Source: an uncultured Tateyamaria sp. (lineage in GTDB: Bacteria; Pseudomonadota; Alphaproteobacteria; Rhodobacterales; Rhodobacteraceae). From it: a DNA stretch of 64,000 nucleotides. Position 1 is the first letter of the stretch; each line of letters starts with the position of its first letter. The stretch spans positions 62,001 to 126,000 of the forward strand of contig NZ_CANLVZ010000004.1 in the NCBI RefSeq assembly GCF_947494755.1. The letters run 5' to 3'. A model generated the notes under the pieces. The model made no database searches. It saw nothing but the letters and a program-made list of their open reading frames with translations, and had not been told where the DNA came from. Shown here piece by piece: positions 1 through 7,899 of the stretch. Made by a program: the position numbers and the translations under genes.

Positions 1-1282
1 ACTGTTCGCTCCGGCCCAGTCGCAGCACGCCACCATGGGCGCGCGCAATGTCGGTGGCAATGGCAAGGCCGAGGCCGACGCCGGACCCCTTGTCCTGATT
101 GCGCGCACTGTCGAGCCGGGTGAACGGGCGCTGCGCATCTGCATAGTCATCTTCAGCAATGCCGGGGCCATCATCTTCAACCCGGAAGCGCAGGAACGTG
201 TCGGTCAAAAGCACGGAAACTTCGGCGCGTGTCCCGTAGCGCACCGCATTGCTGACCAGATTGTCGAGCGCGCGGCGAATGGCCATCACCCGCAGCGGCA
301 TCTCGCCAGCGCCTTCGCATTCGACCAGCGTGACAGGTTGCCCGCCGCGTTGCGCGTCCTCGACCAGCGTGCGCACCAGCGCGATCGGGTCAGTATCTTG
401 TGGTTCGTCTTCGCTGTCGCCTTTGGCAAAGGACAGGAATGCGTCAATCATGCGCTGCATATCTTCCACATCCCGCTCCATCGGGATGCGCTCGTCGTCA
501 TCCAGCATCGACAGGGACAGCTTCATGCGGGTCAGCGGGGTGCGCAGATCATGGCTGACCCCCGACAACATGAGCGTGCGGGTTTCGATCTGCCGTTCAA
601 TCCGGTTGCGCATGTCGACAAAGGCGGCCCCTGCCGCGCGCAATTCGGTGGCACCCGACGGGGAATAGGGCATCACCCTGCCCCGGCCGAACGCATCCGC
701 CGCACGCGCCAGCCGCTTGATCGGGCGCAACTGGTTGCGCAGAAAGATAAAGGCGATGAGGGTCACCAGCACGCTGAAGAACAACATATTTACGAACAAT
801 TGGTGCGGTGCGGCGGCAGACACACGGCGGCGATCAAAACTCACCTCGACCGCGCCCATGGTCGTATCCAGCACCAGCCGCACCCGCCGGTCGTTCGAGA
901 GGTCCACCACCTCAACCTCGGGCACCGCATTTCCAAGCCGGTCGGTGATCACGATGCCGGAAAAGTCATACCACGCGCGTTGATGCGGCTCGTCCAATGC
1001 CGACTCGCTGAGCGGCGTGACTGTCATGGCCAGCGGCGTGGCCACAGCCGCGCTCGTCTCCGTGATGTCCGAGCGGCGCGGTGCGCTTTCAATGCTGGCC
1101 AGAACCAGCCGCACCTCGCGCGCAGCCGCTTGCGACATTTGGTGTGAGACTTCCTCGAAATGCCGCTTTACAAACACGACCGAAACCACAAGCTGCACGA
1201 CCACAACCGGCAACAACAGGATAAGAGCGGCCCGGGCATAAATCCCGCGCGGCATGTAACGCTTGAGCCATTTGAACGACAT
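1..1282 (-). CDS. Sensor histidine kinase, EnvZ-like (partial, C-terminus beyond left edge)
   Basis: Two-component sensor kinase of the inner membrane. Reading back from ATG at 1282 gives a first membrane segment at about residues 16-38, a periplasmic stretch to about 160, a second membrane segment at about 163-182, a HAMP-like linker, an H-box with SGVSHDLRTPLTRMK (phospho-acceptor His244), an N-box LDNLVSNAVRYG, a G1 box VEDDGPGIAEDD and a G2 box GVGLGLAIATDIARAHGG. The order and spacing match EnvZ/OmpR-class kinases. The frame is open to base 1, so only the last residues are missing. The cognate response regulator is expected beyond the left edge and the stimulus cannot be read from the sequence. 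It is divergent from the MBL hydrolase with only 66 bp between the starts. Confidence 0.93.
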   Translation of the reverse strand, partial: MSFKWLKRYMPRGIYARAALILLLPVVVVQLVVSVVFVKRHFEEVSHQMSQAAAREVRLVLASIESAPRRSDITETSAAVATPLAMTVTPLSESALDEPHQRAWYDFSGIVITDRLGNAVPEVEVVDLSNDRRVRLVLDTTMGAVEVSFDRRRVSAAAPHQLFVNMLFFSVLVTLIAFIFLRNQLRPIKRLARAADAFGRGRVMPYSPSGATELRAAGAAFVDMRNRIERQIETRTLMLSGVSHDLRTPLTRMKLSLSMLDDDERIPMERDVEDMQRMIDAFLSFAKGDSEDEPQDTDPIALVRTLVEDAQRGGQPVTLVECEGAGEMPLRVMAIRRALDNLVSNAVRYGTRAEVSVLLTDTFLRFRVEDDGPGIAEDDYADAQRPFTRLDSARNQDKGSGVGLGLAIATDIARAHGGVLRLGRSEQ

Positions 1283-1348
1283 GGGCGCGAACCTAGCGCC
1301 CCTGCTGGCGGGGCGAAAGACGCAAAGGTGAAAAGGGACGCACCGGAC

Positions 1349-2269
1349 ATGCAAGTTGATGTGTTTGATCCCGTTCCGGGCCAGGTCGAGCTGTTGGAGC
1401 CCGGCCTGTGCAGGATCGTGGCCCCCAATCCCTCACCAATGACCTATCGCGGCACCAACACCTATCTGGTGGGCGGGCGCGATCTGGCGGTCATCGACCC
1501 CGGACCAGATGATCCGACACATCTGGATGCCATCCTCACGGCTTGCGGGCCAGATGCGCGCATCACCCATATCGTGGTCACACACAGCCATCTGGATCAT
1601 GCCCCCCTCGCCGGGCGCCTTTCGCAAGCCACCGGCGCGCCGACCTACGGGTTCGGCCCCGCCTCCGCTGGCCGCAGCGCCGTCATGGAGCGCCTGGCCC
1701 AAACCGATCTGGTGGGCGGCGGCGAGGGCATCGACACCGCTTTTGTGCCGGATCACATCGTGGGCGACGGCGCGCAGATCATCGGCAGCGACTGGACGCT
1801 CGATATCATCCACACCCCCGGACATCTGGGCAATCACATCTGTCTGGGGCTTGGGGATGCGTGCCTGACGGCCGATCACGTCATGGGCTGGGCCAGTTCG
1901 CTGGTCTCGCCCCCGGACGGGGACCTGACGGATTTCATGGCCTCCTGCGATCATCTGAACAACTGGCGCGACTGGCGGGTGTTTTACCCGGGCCACGGCG
2001 CGCCCATCACAGACCCGCATGGGCGTCTTGACTGGCTCATCACGCACCGCCGCGCACGCGAAGCCGCCATTCTTGACGCTTTGCGCAAGGGCCCCGCCAC
2101 CGCCACCCAGATCGCGCAAGCGGTCTACACGGACACGCCGCCAGCACTACTGGGTGCCGCCACCCGAAACGTACTGGCGCATCTCATTGACCTTGCAGGG
2201 AAATCTCAAGTGGCAGCGCAAGGCACCCTGCACGCAGATGCAGTTTTTCAGCACGCAGTGCCGCAGTGA
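1349..2269 (+). CDS. MBL-fold metallohydrolase, LACTB2-like
   Basis: Metallo-beta-lactamase-fold hydrolase of 306 aa. The metal motif THSHLDHA places ligands at His79, His81, Asp83 and His84. It is followed by TPGHLGNH, ADHVMGW and a late PGHG, the full ligand set of the fold. After about residue 230 comes a C-terminal helical region beginning HRRAREAAIL, as in the LACTB2 subgroup of hydrolases and nucleases. The ATG at 1349 is preferred over an in-frame extension to 1160 because the protein then begins just before the conserved GTNTYLVG segment, the extension would run into the divergent kinase, and a GGGA ribosome-binding site precedes it. The substrate is unknown. Confidence 0.9.
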   Translation: MQVDVFDPVPGQVELLEPGLCRIVAPNPSPMTYRGTNTYLVGGRDLAVIDPGPDDPTHLDAILTACGPDARITHIVVTHSHLDHAPLAGRLSQATGAPTYGFGPASAGRSAVMERLAQTDLVGGGEGIDTAFVPDHIVGDGAQIIGSDWTLDIIHTPGHLGNHICLGLGDACLTADHVMGWASSLVSPPDGDLTDFMASCDHLNNWRDWRVFYPGHGAPITDPHGRLDWLITHRRAREAAILDALRKGPATATQIAQAVYTDTPPALLGAATRNVLAHLIDLAGKSQVAAQGTLHADAVFQHAVPQ

Positions 2270-2300
2270 ACTTTTTTCCGGATCAGAGGCGCAAACCCTC

Positions 2301-2329
2301 TGGACGAGGTGAATCAGCATTGCTATACG
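2301..2329 (+). promoter_or_regulatory. Sigma-70-type promoter of tRNA-Asn
   Basis: TGGACG at 2301-2306 and TATACG at 2324-2329 are separated by exactly 17 bp, and the -10 ends 11 bp before the mature tRNA 5' end at 2341. The placement fits a housekeeping promoter for the tRNA. This is inferred from spacing only. Confidence 0.65.
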
Positions 2330-2340
2330 CCACAAACCGT

Positions 2341-2415
2341 TCCGGCGTAGCTCAGCGGTAGAGCAGTTGACTGTTAATCAATTGGTCGTAGGTTCGATCC
2401 CTACCGCCGGAGCCA
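2341..2415 (+). tRNA. tRNA-Asn (anticodon GTT)
   Basis: A 75-nt cloverleaf. The acceptor strands TCCGGCG and CGCCGGA pair fully and are followed by discriminator G and an encoded CCA. The D arm is GCTC...GAGC, the anticodon stem GTTGA/TCAAT encloses CTGTTAA with anticodon GTT, and the T arm is GTAGG-TTCGATC-CCTAC. The gene stands alone. No integrase or duplicated 3' end was seen, so there is no sign that it serves as an attachment site here. Confidence 0.98.
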
Positions 2416-2497
2416 ATTTCCCCGAAAAGCCCCCATTTCGACCGCATGGCGGGTCAGTTGGTTTGCACCCTGCCCCGGCTTTTGCCATGGTCTGTCC

Positions 2498-3421
2498 ATG
2501 ACGCATTTCACCCTCCGATCCGCCGATATGTCCGCCCGGATTTCGCCTTACGGCGCACGGCTTGAGCATGTGAGCTTTCACGACGGACCAAACCTTGTTT
2601 TGCATGCGGACCCCCACCGACACCCGGGGTGGCATGACGTCTATGCCGGCGCGATTGTGGGGCCTGTGGCAAACCGCATCCGGGGTGGCGAGGTGCATCT
2701 GGGCGACGCCACCTATCATATGCCAACCAACGAAAATGACAGGACGGCCCTGCACAGTGGGCCTGATGGGTTGGATCGTCGGCCCTGGGACATGATGGCG
2801 CAGGATGACAGCGGCGTCACCCTGCGCTGCACCCTTGCAGATGGGGATGGAGGCTTGCCCGGATTGCGCCAGATCACAGTGCGCTATGGGCTCAGCGCGG
2901 CCACCCTGACGCTCGACATCACCGCCACGACGAACCACGCCACCCCGATCAACATCGCCCACCACCCCTATTGGCGGCTTGGGGATGCACGCGCGCATCT
3001 TTTGCAGGTGCATGCCGCGCACTACCTGCCGGTCGATCAGCACAACATCCCGACCGGGGTAATTGCGGATGTGGCAGGCACCGCCTTTGATCACCGCGCC
3101 CCCAAACCGCTCCACCCCGAAATCGACCACAACCTGTGCACCGCGCCGCGCAAACAGGTGACCGCGCGCCATGTCGCCACGCTTCACGGTGCGCAAGGCA
3201 TTCGACTGCATATCGACAGCACCGAACCTGGGCTTCAGGTCTATGGCGGTGCATATCTGCCAAAGATCGCCGGGACAGACATCGCGCCCTACGCCGGGAT
3301 CGCGCTTGAGCCGCAAGGCTGGCCGGACGCGGTGCATCACCCTGATTTCCCAAGCATTATCTGCACACCAACCCAACCCTACACGCAGATCACACGATAT
3401 CGGTTCGACCGCGACAGCTAG
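2498..3421 (+). CDS. Aldose 1-epimerase (galactose mutarotase) family protein
   Basis: Cytosolic mutarotase-family protein of 307 aa, expected to interconvert alpha and beta anomers of aldoses. The family landmarks are VGPVANRIRGG near residue 53, the histidine pair in NIAHHPYWRLG (the second histidine acts as general acid in the family) near residue 150, and IALEPQGWPDAVHHPDF near the C-terminus with the catalytic glutamate. No signal peptide is visible. It stands alone after tRNA-Asn and no sugar-catabolic genes are nearby, so the natural sugar cannot be inferred. Confidence 0.92.
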   Translation: MTHFTLRSADMSARISPYGARLEHVSFHDGPNLVLHADPHRHPGWHDVYAGAIVGPVANRIRGGEVHLGDATYHMPTNENDRTALHSGPDGLDRRPWDMMAQDDSGVTLRCTLADGDGGLPGLRQITVRYGLSAATLTLDITATTNHATPINIAHHPYWRLGDARAHLLQVHAAHYLPVDQHNIPTGVIADVAGTAFDHRAPKPLHPEIDHNLCTAPRKQVTARHVATLHGAQGIRLHIDSTEPGLQVYGGAYLPKIAGTDIAPYAGIALEPQGWPDAVHHPDFPSIICTPTQPYTQITRYRFDRDS

Positions 3422-3530
3422 GATTGCCACACAATTGCCACATTTGCGCCACGGCCTCGGCAAACTGCTCTGCTGGTGTGGAACGATCACCACCAAGAGT
3501 GACCACGAGCAACCAAAGCAGGCACCCAAA

Positions 3531-3623
3531 ATGGCAAAGCAGACACGCATTCCGATCTATCAACCCCGGCCCAAGCCCGATCCACGGCCCACGCCGATCT
3601 TTACAGATTACGCGAGCATCTGA
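3531..3623 (+). CDS. Possible small proline-rich protein (30 aa)
   Basis: A short frame of 30 codons starting at ATG, about 8 nt after an AGG. It encodes a basic N-terminus and a PRPKPDPRPTP segment with alternating prolines. It lies in the otherwise empty 253 bp between the epimerase and the TfoX-C gene. No family is recognised. The frame is short enough to occur by chance in GC-rich DNA, so this is a weak call. Confidence 0.22.
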   Translation: MAKQTRIPIYQPRPKPDPRPTPIFTDYASI

Positions 3624-3673
3624 ACCGGACAATGGGCTGTGACAGCGCCGCCTGGTCGTATTAAAGTGCGCCC

Positions 3674-4015
3674 ATGACAGCGGCTACATCCACTCCGGTC
3701 TCGAGCATTCGCAACCTTGGTCCTGCAATGGACGCCGCCTGCGCCAAAGCGGGCATTCCGGACGCAGAAACCCTGCGCGCCTTGGGCCCGGACGAGGCCT
3801 ATCGACGCCTGTTGATGTCAGGCACCCGCCCCCACTTTATCGGTTATTACGTCCTTGTGATGGGTTTGCAGGGACGGCCCTGGAACGATTGCAAGGGCGA
3901 TGAGAAAAAGGCCCTGCGCGCCCGCTTTGATGCGATCAAGGCCGACGGGTTCGACAAGGGTTTGTCCGACTTCGAACGCACCCTGAACGAGATCGGCGTT
4001 GTCGCCAAATCCTGA
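3674..4015 (+). CDS. TfoX C-terminal domain protein
   Basis: A 113-aa protein made almost only of the TfoX/Sxy C-terminal domain: SIRNLGPAMDAACAKAG at residues 10-26, then the helix-rich ETLRALGPDEAYRRLL. The N-terminal TfoX domain of the enterobacterial competence regulator is absent, which is common for the stand-alone family. Its role outside gammaproteobacterial competence is not known, and nothing nearby is a competence gene. The start gives a full-length domain. Confidence 0.82.
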   Translation: MTAATSTPVSSIRNLGPAMDAACAKAGIPDAETLRALGPDEAYRRLLMSGTRPHFIGYYVLVMGLQGRPWNDCKGDEKKALRARFDAIKADGFDKGLSDFERTLNEIGVVAKS

Positions 4016-4084
4016 GGCGGTGGAACAAAACCGCCCCACCTGAGGTTTCCTGTCCAACAGCGTCTTACGCCAAAAGGGTACATC

Positions 4085-4255
4085 ATGGATCTCATCCGCA
4101 TCATTCTTTCCGTCATTCTGCCCCCTTTGGGTGTGTTTTTGCAGGTGGGCTTGGGCAAACACTTCTGGCTGAACATCCTTCTGACCCTGCTCGGTTATCT
4201 GCCGGGCATCATCCACGCCGTGTGGATCATCGCGCGGACACCAAAACATGCCTGA
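4085..4255 (+). CDS. Pmp3/YqaE-family small membrane protein
   Basis: A 56-aa proteolipid with two hydrophobic segments, about residues 5-21 and 29-50, separated by GLGKHFWLN. The PPLGVFLQVGLG and NILLTLLGYLPGIIHAVWII segments are the signature of the Pmp3/YqaE/UPF0057 family. Members respond to salt or membrane stress in plants, yeast and bacteria, although the biochemical role is unsettled. The stop codon lies inside the start of the next gene (8-bp overlap), which suggests translational coupling to the DUF4112 protein. Confidence 0.92.
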   Translation: MDLIRIILSVILPPLGVFLQVGLGKHFWLNILLTLLGYLPGIIHAVWIIARTPKHA

Positions 4256-4634
4256 GGGCATCGCCCACCCCGAGCTTGAGCGGCTGGACCGGCTCGCGCG
4301 CGCCATGGACCGCGCCGTCAGATTGCCTGTGATCGGCGTCCGGGTGGGTTGGGACAGTTTGCTAGGGCTCATTCCGGGGATCGGCGATGTGCTGACCTTG
4401 GGACCGGCGGCCTATATCGTGCTGAAGGGCCACCAGATGGGGGTGCCCGCCCATGTCACCCTGCGTATGCTTGGGAATGTCGGACTGGACGCGCTGATCG
4501 GGTCCATCCCTCTGGTGGGTGATCTATTCGATATCGGCTGGAAGGCGAACACCCGCAACGTGGCCTTGCTCAGCAAACACGTCAGCCCGCCCGTGCCGGA
4601 TGACGTGGCTGACGCACCACCGATTATCTTATAA
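4248..4634 (+). CDS. DUF4112 domain membrane protein
   Basis: A 128-aa protein matching DUF4112: an amphipathic N-terminal helix (LERLDRLARAMDRAVRLPV), then VGWDSLLGLIPGIGDVLTLGP and a second GLDALIGSIPLVGDLFDIGWKAN. The two glycine/proline hairpin-like hydrophobic repeats resemble re-entrant membrane segments. The function is unknown. It overlaps the Pmp3 gene by 8 bp, so the two membrane proteins are probably made together. Confidence 0.87.
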   Translation: MPEGIAHPELERLDRLARAMDRAVRLPVIGVRVGWDSLLGLIPGIGDVLTLGPAAYIVLKGHQMGVPAHVTLRMLGNVGLDALIGSIPLVGDLFDIGWKANTRNVALLSKHVSPPVPDDVADAPPIIL

Positions 4635-4686
4635 GTTTATCATTGCATTACACTGCAATCTTAAAGCTCACTGCATATGCAGATAC

Positions 4687-4721
4687 AAAAAAGGCGTCCC
4701 CCGATCACTGGGAACGCCTTT
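4687..4721 (-). terminator. Rho-independent terminator of ndk
   Basis: On the minus strand a stem AAAGGCGT/ACGCCTTT (arms 4714-4721 and 4690-4697), extended by GGG/CCC with one bulged base, is followed by a run of Ts (4692 down to 4687). It sits about 20 bp after the ndk stop codon in the direction of ndk transcription. Confidence 0.85.
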
Positions 4722-4742
4722 CAATCTCATCGTCTCAGACGC

Positions 4743-5165
4743 CTAGCCAACCAGCTCAAGCCCCGAAAAGAAGTATGCGATCTCTTCGGCTGCAGTATCC
4801 GGCGCGTCTGATCCGTGAACCGAATTCTCACCAACGCTTTCCGCGAATTCAGCGCGGATCGTGCCTGCATCCGCATCAGCGGGGTTGGTTGCGCCCATCA
4901 CTTCGCGGTTCTTGGCAATTGCCCCCTCACCTTCCAGCACCTGAGCGACGATGGGCGCGGACGCCATGAACTCGCACAGTTCGTCATAAAAAGGACGCTC
5001 GGCATGCACGGCGTAGAACGCACCGGCCTGGGCTTTGGTCAGATGGATGCGTTTTTGCGCCACGATGCGCAGGCCCGCGTCTTCGAATTTCTTGTTGATC
5101 GCACCGGTCAGGTTGCGGCGGGTTGCATCGGGTTTGATGATCGAGAATGTGCGCTCAAGGGCCAT
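4743..5165 (-). CDS. ndk: Nucleoside diphosphate kinase
   Basis: A 140-aa NDP kinase that transfers the gamma-phosphate of ATP to nucleoside diphosphates. The start [17 protein letters not shown] holds the conserved nucleotide-site Lys11, and NSVHGSD holds the phospho-acceptor His117. The length is standard. It is monocistronic, with its own terminator downstream and an 8-bp leader hairpin just upstream of its AGGAGT ribosome-binding site. Confidence 0.98.
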   Translation of the reverse strand: MALERTFSIIKPDATRRNLTGAINKKFEDAGLRIVAQKRIHLTKAQAGAFYAVHAERPFYDELCEFMASAPIVAQVLEGEGAIAKNREVMGATNPADADAGTIRAEFAESVGENSVHGSDAPDTAAEEIAYFFSGLELVG

Positions 5166-5183
5166 GGTATCACTCCTGTCTGA

Positions 5184-5203
5184 CGTGGTGCAAAGGCACC
5201 ACG
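5184..5203 (-). promoter_or_regulatory. Leader hairpin upstream of ndk
   Basis: A perfect 8-bp inverted repeat, CGTGGTGC and GCACCACG, around a 4-nt loop, 18 bp upstream of the ndk start codon and next to the ribosome-binding site. It is not followed by a T run, so it is more likely an mRNA-stability or translation-control stem than a terminator. This is an inference from position. Confidence 0.45.
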
Positions 5204-5292
5204 CGTGTTAAATCGCGGCCCGCCTAACATGCACGCGCATCCGTGAAAAGCGGCGATTGACCGCGCCGCGTGCTTGCGGCATCAGCAAGGCC

Positions 5293-7137
5293 ATGTTGCG
5301 CATCTCAGATATCTCTTACGCGGTGGCGGGCCGCCCCCTTTTTGAGGGCGCCAGTGCCGTGATTCCCGAAGGACACAAGGTCGGCCTTGTGGGTCGCAAC
5401 GGCACCGGAAAAACGACGCTGTTTCGCCTGATCCGGGGCGAGTTGGCGCTTGAGGGGGGCGATATCTCACTGCCCTCCGGCGCGCGCATCGGCGGTGTGG
5501 CCCAAGAGGTGCCCGCCTCGCAGACCTCGCTTCTCGACACCGTGCTTGCGGCCGATACCGAGCGCGCCGCCCTTCTGGCCGACACCTCCGACGACCCCGC
5601 CCGCATCGCCGAAATCCAGACCCGTCTGACAGATATTGATGCGTGGAGTGCGGAGGCCCGCGCGGCCACGATCCTCAAGGGTCTGGGCTTTGACGACGCC
5701 GAACAGCTCAAACCCTGCGCCGATTTCTCGGGCGGCTGGCGGATGCGCGTGGCCCTCGCCGCCGTGCTGTTCGCGCAACCCGACCTGCTGCTGCTGGACG
5801 AGCCGACGAACTACCTCGACCTCGAAGGCGCGCTCTGGCTCGAAGCATATCTTGCGAAATATCCCCACACCGTCGTGATCATCAGCCACGACCGGGGCCT
5901 GCTCAACCGCGCCGTGGGTGCCATCCTGCATCTCGAAGATCGCAAACTGACCTTCTACCAAGGCCCCTACGACCAGTTTGCCCGCCAGCGGGCCGAGAAA
6001 CTGGCCAATGCCGCGGCCATGGCCAAGAAACAGGACGCCCGTCGCGCCCACCTCCAATCCTACGTAGACCGGTTCCGCTACAAGGCGGACAAGGCGCGTC
6101 AGGCCCAATCCCGGCTCAAGGCGCTGTCGAAAATGCAGCCCATCACCACCCCGCAAGAGGCGGGGCTGAAGCGGATAGATTTCCCCAACCCCGAGGAACT
6201 GTCGCCCCCCATCATCCATATCGACGGGGCCAGCACGGGCTATGGCGACACCACGGTGCTGTCGAAACTTTCGCTGCGGATTGATCAGGATGACCGCATC
6301 GCGCTGCTTGGCAAGAATGGTCAGGGCAAATCCACGCTGTCCAAATTTCTAAGCGACCGGCTGCCGGCGCTGACGGGCAAGATCACCAAATCCAACAAGC
6401 TGCGCATCGGCTATTTTGCGCAGCACCAAGTGGATGAGTTGTTCATTGACGAAACCCCGCTCGACCATTTGCGCCGCGAACGCCCCACCGAAGGGCCTGC
6501 ACGCTGGCGCGCAAGGCTGTCGGGCTTCGGACTGATGGCGGATCAGGCCGAAACGGTTGTGGGAAAACTCTCAGGCGGGCAAAAGGCGCGGCTGTCGCTC
6601 TTGCTGGCGACACTCGACGCACCCCACATGCTGATCCTGGACGAGCCGACAAACCACCTCGACATCGAATCCCGCGAGGCGCTCGTCGAGGCGCTGACCG
6701 CCTATACCGGAGCCGTGATCCTCGTCAGCCACGACATGCACCTGCTTGAACTCGTGGCCGATCGGCTGTGGCTGGTTTCAAACGGCACGGTCAAACCGTT
6801 CGAGGATGATCTTGAGGCCTATCGCAAACTGCTGCTGAGCGACGGCAAGCCCGCCAAACCCGCAGCCGAAAAGCCCAAACCCAAACGACCCAATCGTGAC
6901 GCCATGCTCGCGCTGAAAGCCGAGGCGCGCAAATCCGAAGCGCGGGTGGAAAAGCTGAACGACATGCGCGACAAGCTGGCCAAGAAGCTGGCCGACCCCG
7001 CGCTTTACGAGGATGCCAAACTGGGCGAAATGGAGGTCTGGCAAAAGAAATATGCCGAAGTGATGGACGCGCTCGGGCGCGCCGAAACGCTGTGGATGCA
7101 AGATCTTGAGCGGCTCGAAAGCGCCGAACAAGCCTGA
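5293..7137 (+). CDS. ABC-F family ATP-binding protein (Uup/YheS-like)
   Basis: A soluble protein of 614 aa with two ABC ATPase domains and no membrane segment. Domain 1 has Walker A GRNGTGKTT at residues 34-42 and signature FSGGWRMR. Domain 2 has GKNGQGKST near residue 340 and LSGGQKARLS near 426. A charged linker (RYKADKARQAQSRLKAL) joins them, and a Lys-rich coiled-coil tail follows from about 530. These are the marks of ABC-F proteins, which act on ribosomes; the exact subgroup cannot be fixed by eye. The ATG at 5293 begins the first beta-strand directly and is preferred over an in-frame start 12 codons upstream. Confidence 0.93.
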   Translation: MLRISDISYAVAGRPLFEGASAVIPEGHKVGLVGRNGTGKTTLFRLIRGELALEGGDISLPSGARIGGVAQEVPASQTSLLDTVLAADTERAALLADTSDDPARIAEIQTRLTDIDAWSAEARAATILKGLGFDDAEQLKPCADFSGGWRMRVALAAVLFAQPDLLLLDEPTNYLDLEGALWLEAYLAKYPHTVVIISHDRGLLNRAVGAILHLEDRKLTFYQGPYDQFARQRAEKLANAAAMAKKQDARRAHLQSYVDRFRYKADKARQAQSRLKALSKMQPITTPQEAGLKRIDFPNPEELSPPIIHIDGASTGYGDTTVLSKLSLRIDQDDRIALLGKNGQGKSTLSKFLSDRLPALTGKITKSNKLRIGYFAQHQVDELFIDETPLDHLRRERPTEGPARWRARLSGFGLMADQAETVVGKLSGGQKARLSLLLATLDAPHMLILDEPTNHLDIESREALVEALTAYTGAVILVSHDMHLLELVADRLWLVSNGTVKPFEDDLEAYRKLLLSDGKPAKPAAEKPKPKRPNRDAMLALKAEARKSEARVEKLNDMRDKLAKKLADPALYEDAKLGEMEVWQKKYAEVMDALGRAETLWMQDLERLESAEQA

Positions 7138-7174
7138 TCCAGCTTCATTTCGCCAACTAAACCGCGGGGTGCTT

Positions 7175-7191
7175 GAGGGGCAGCGCCCCTC
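7175..7191. repeat. Intergenic palindrome
   Basis: GAGGGGC, a 3-nt loop, then GCCCCTC: a perfect 7-bp hairpin 38 bp after the ABC-F stop codon. A second small stem, GCGCC-GCAA-GGCGC, follows at about 7209-7222. There is no T run on either side, so it is not a standard intrinsic terminator. It may still protect the 3' end of the upstream mRNA. Confidence 0.5.
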
Positions 7192-7241
7192 ATTCCAACA
7201 TAAATAACGCGCCGCAAGGCGCTCAATATAATAAGAAAAGA

Positions 7242-7868
7242 ATGATCGACACCGCCTTTCTGATCACTGCCTTCGTCACCATGTTCGTGGTGATCGACCC
7301 CATCGGGCTGGCTCCGCTGTTCGTGGCACTGACCCAAGGTGTCCCCGAACGCGAGCGGCGGGCCATTGCGGTGCGCGCCTGCGCCATCGGCATGCTGATC
7401 CTCGTCGTCTTTGCGCTGTTTGGTGAGGCGGTGCTGGGCTTCATCGGCATCTCAATGCCCGCTTTTCGGGTCGCAGGCGGCATCCTGCTGTTTCTCACAG
7501 CCCTCGATATGCTATTCGAGAGGCGCACCAAGCGGCGCGAAGATCAAAGCGAGGACGCCGACGCACAGGACGACCCCTCGGTCTTCCCCCTCGCAATCCC
7601 ACTGATCTCCGGGCCCGGCTCCATCGCCTCCGTCATCCTTCTGACAGGTCAGAAACCGGGGGTCGAAGGGCTGGCGCTGGTGCTGGCGATCACCGCTCTT
7701 GTTCTGGGCGTGTGCCTGGGCCTGTTTCTCGCCTCGTCGCTCTTGGAACGCGCCTTGGGCAAGACCGGGATCACGGTCGTGACCCGCCTTTTGGGGATGC
7801 TGCTCGCCGCCCTGTCAGTGCAATTCGTTCTCGACGGTCTGCGCAATTTCGGTTTGATGCCGGGCTGA
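7242..7868 (+). CDS. MarC family integral membrane protein
   Basis: A 208-aa membrane protein with about six hydrophobic segments. Family landmarks are FVTMFVVIDPIGLAPLFVALT near the N-terminus, GISMPAFRVAGGILLFLTALDML near residues 75-97, and FPLAIPLISGPGSIASVI after a charged cytosolic loop (RTKRREDQSEDADAQ). MarC-like proteins (UPF0056) are inner-membrane proteins; despite the name they are not established antibiotic transporters. The ATG at 7242 follows AAGAAAAGA and directly begins the first membrane helix. Confidence 0.92.
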   Translation: MIDTAFLITAFVTMFVVIDPIGLAPLFVALTQGVPERERRAIAVRACAIGMLILVVFALFGEAVLGFIGISMPAFRVAGGILLFLTALDMLFERRTKRREDQSEDADAQDDPSVFPLAIPLISGPGSIASVILLTGQKPGVEGLALVLAITALVLGVCLGLFLASSLLERALGKTGITVVTRLLGMLLAALSVQFVLDGLRNFGLMPG

Positions 7869-7899
7869 AAACAAAAAACAAAGCGCCTATATATCTCTC

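Noticed and set aside
35-1147. Plus-strand open frame at the left edge
   Set aside because: The minus strand encodes an intact histidine kinase with all catalytic boxes, so the plus-strand frame is a shadow.
2284-2302. CAGAGG/CCTCTG stem after the MBL gene as an intrinsic terminator
   Set aside because: A six-bp stem with no T run after it; it also runs into the -35 of the tRNA promoter.
2341-2460. tRNA-Asn as an integration site
   Set aside because: No integrase, no repeated tRNA 3' end and no shift in gene type next to it.
7209-7222. Small GCGCC/GGCGC stem before marC as a terminator
   Set aside because: Only five pairs and no T run.
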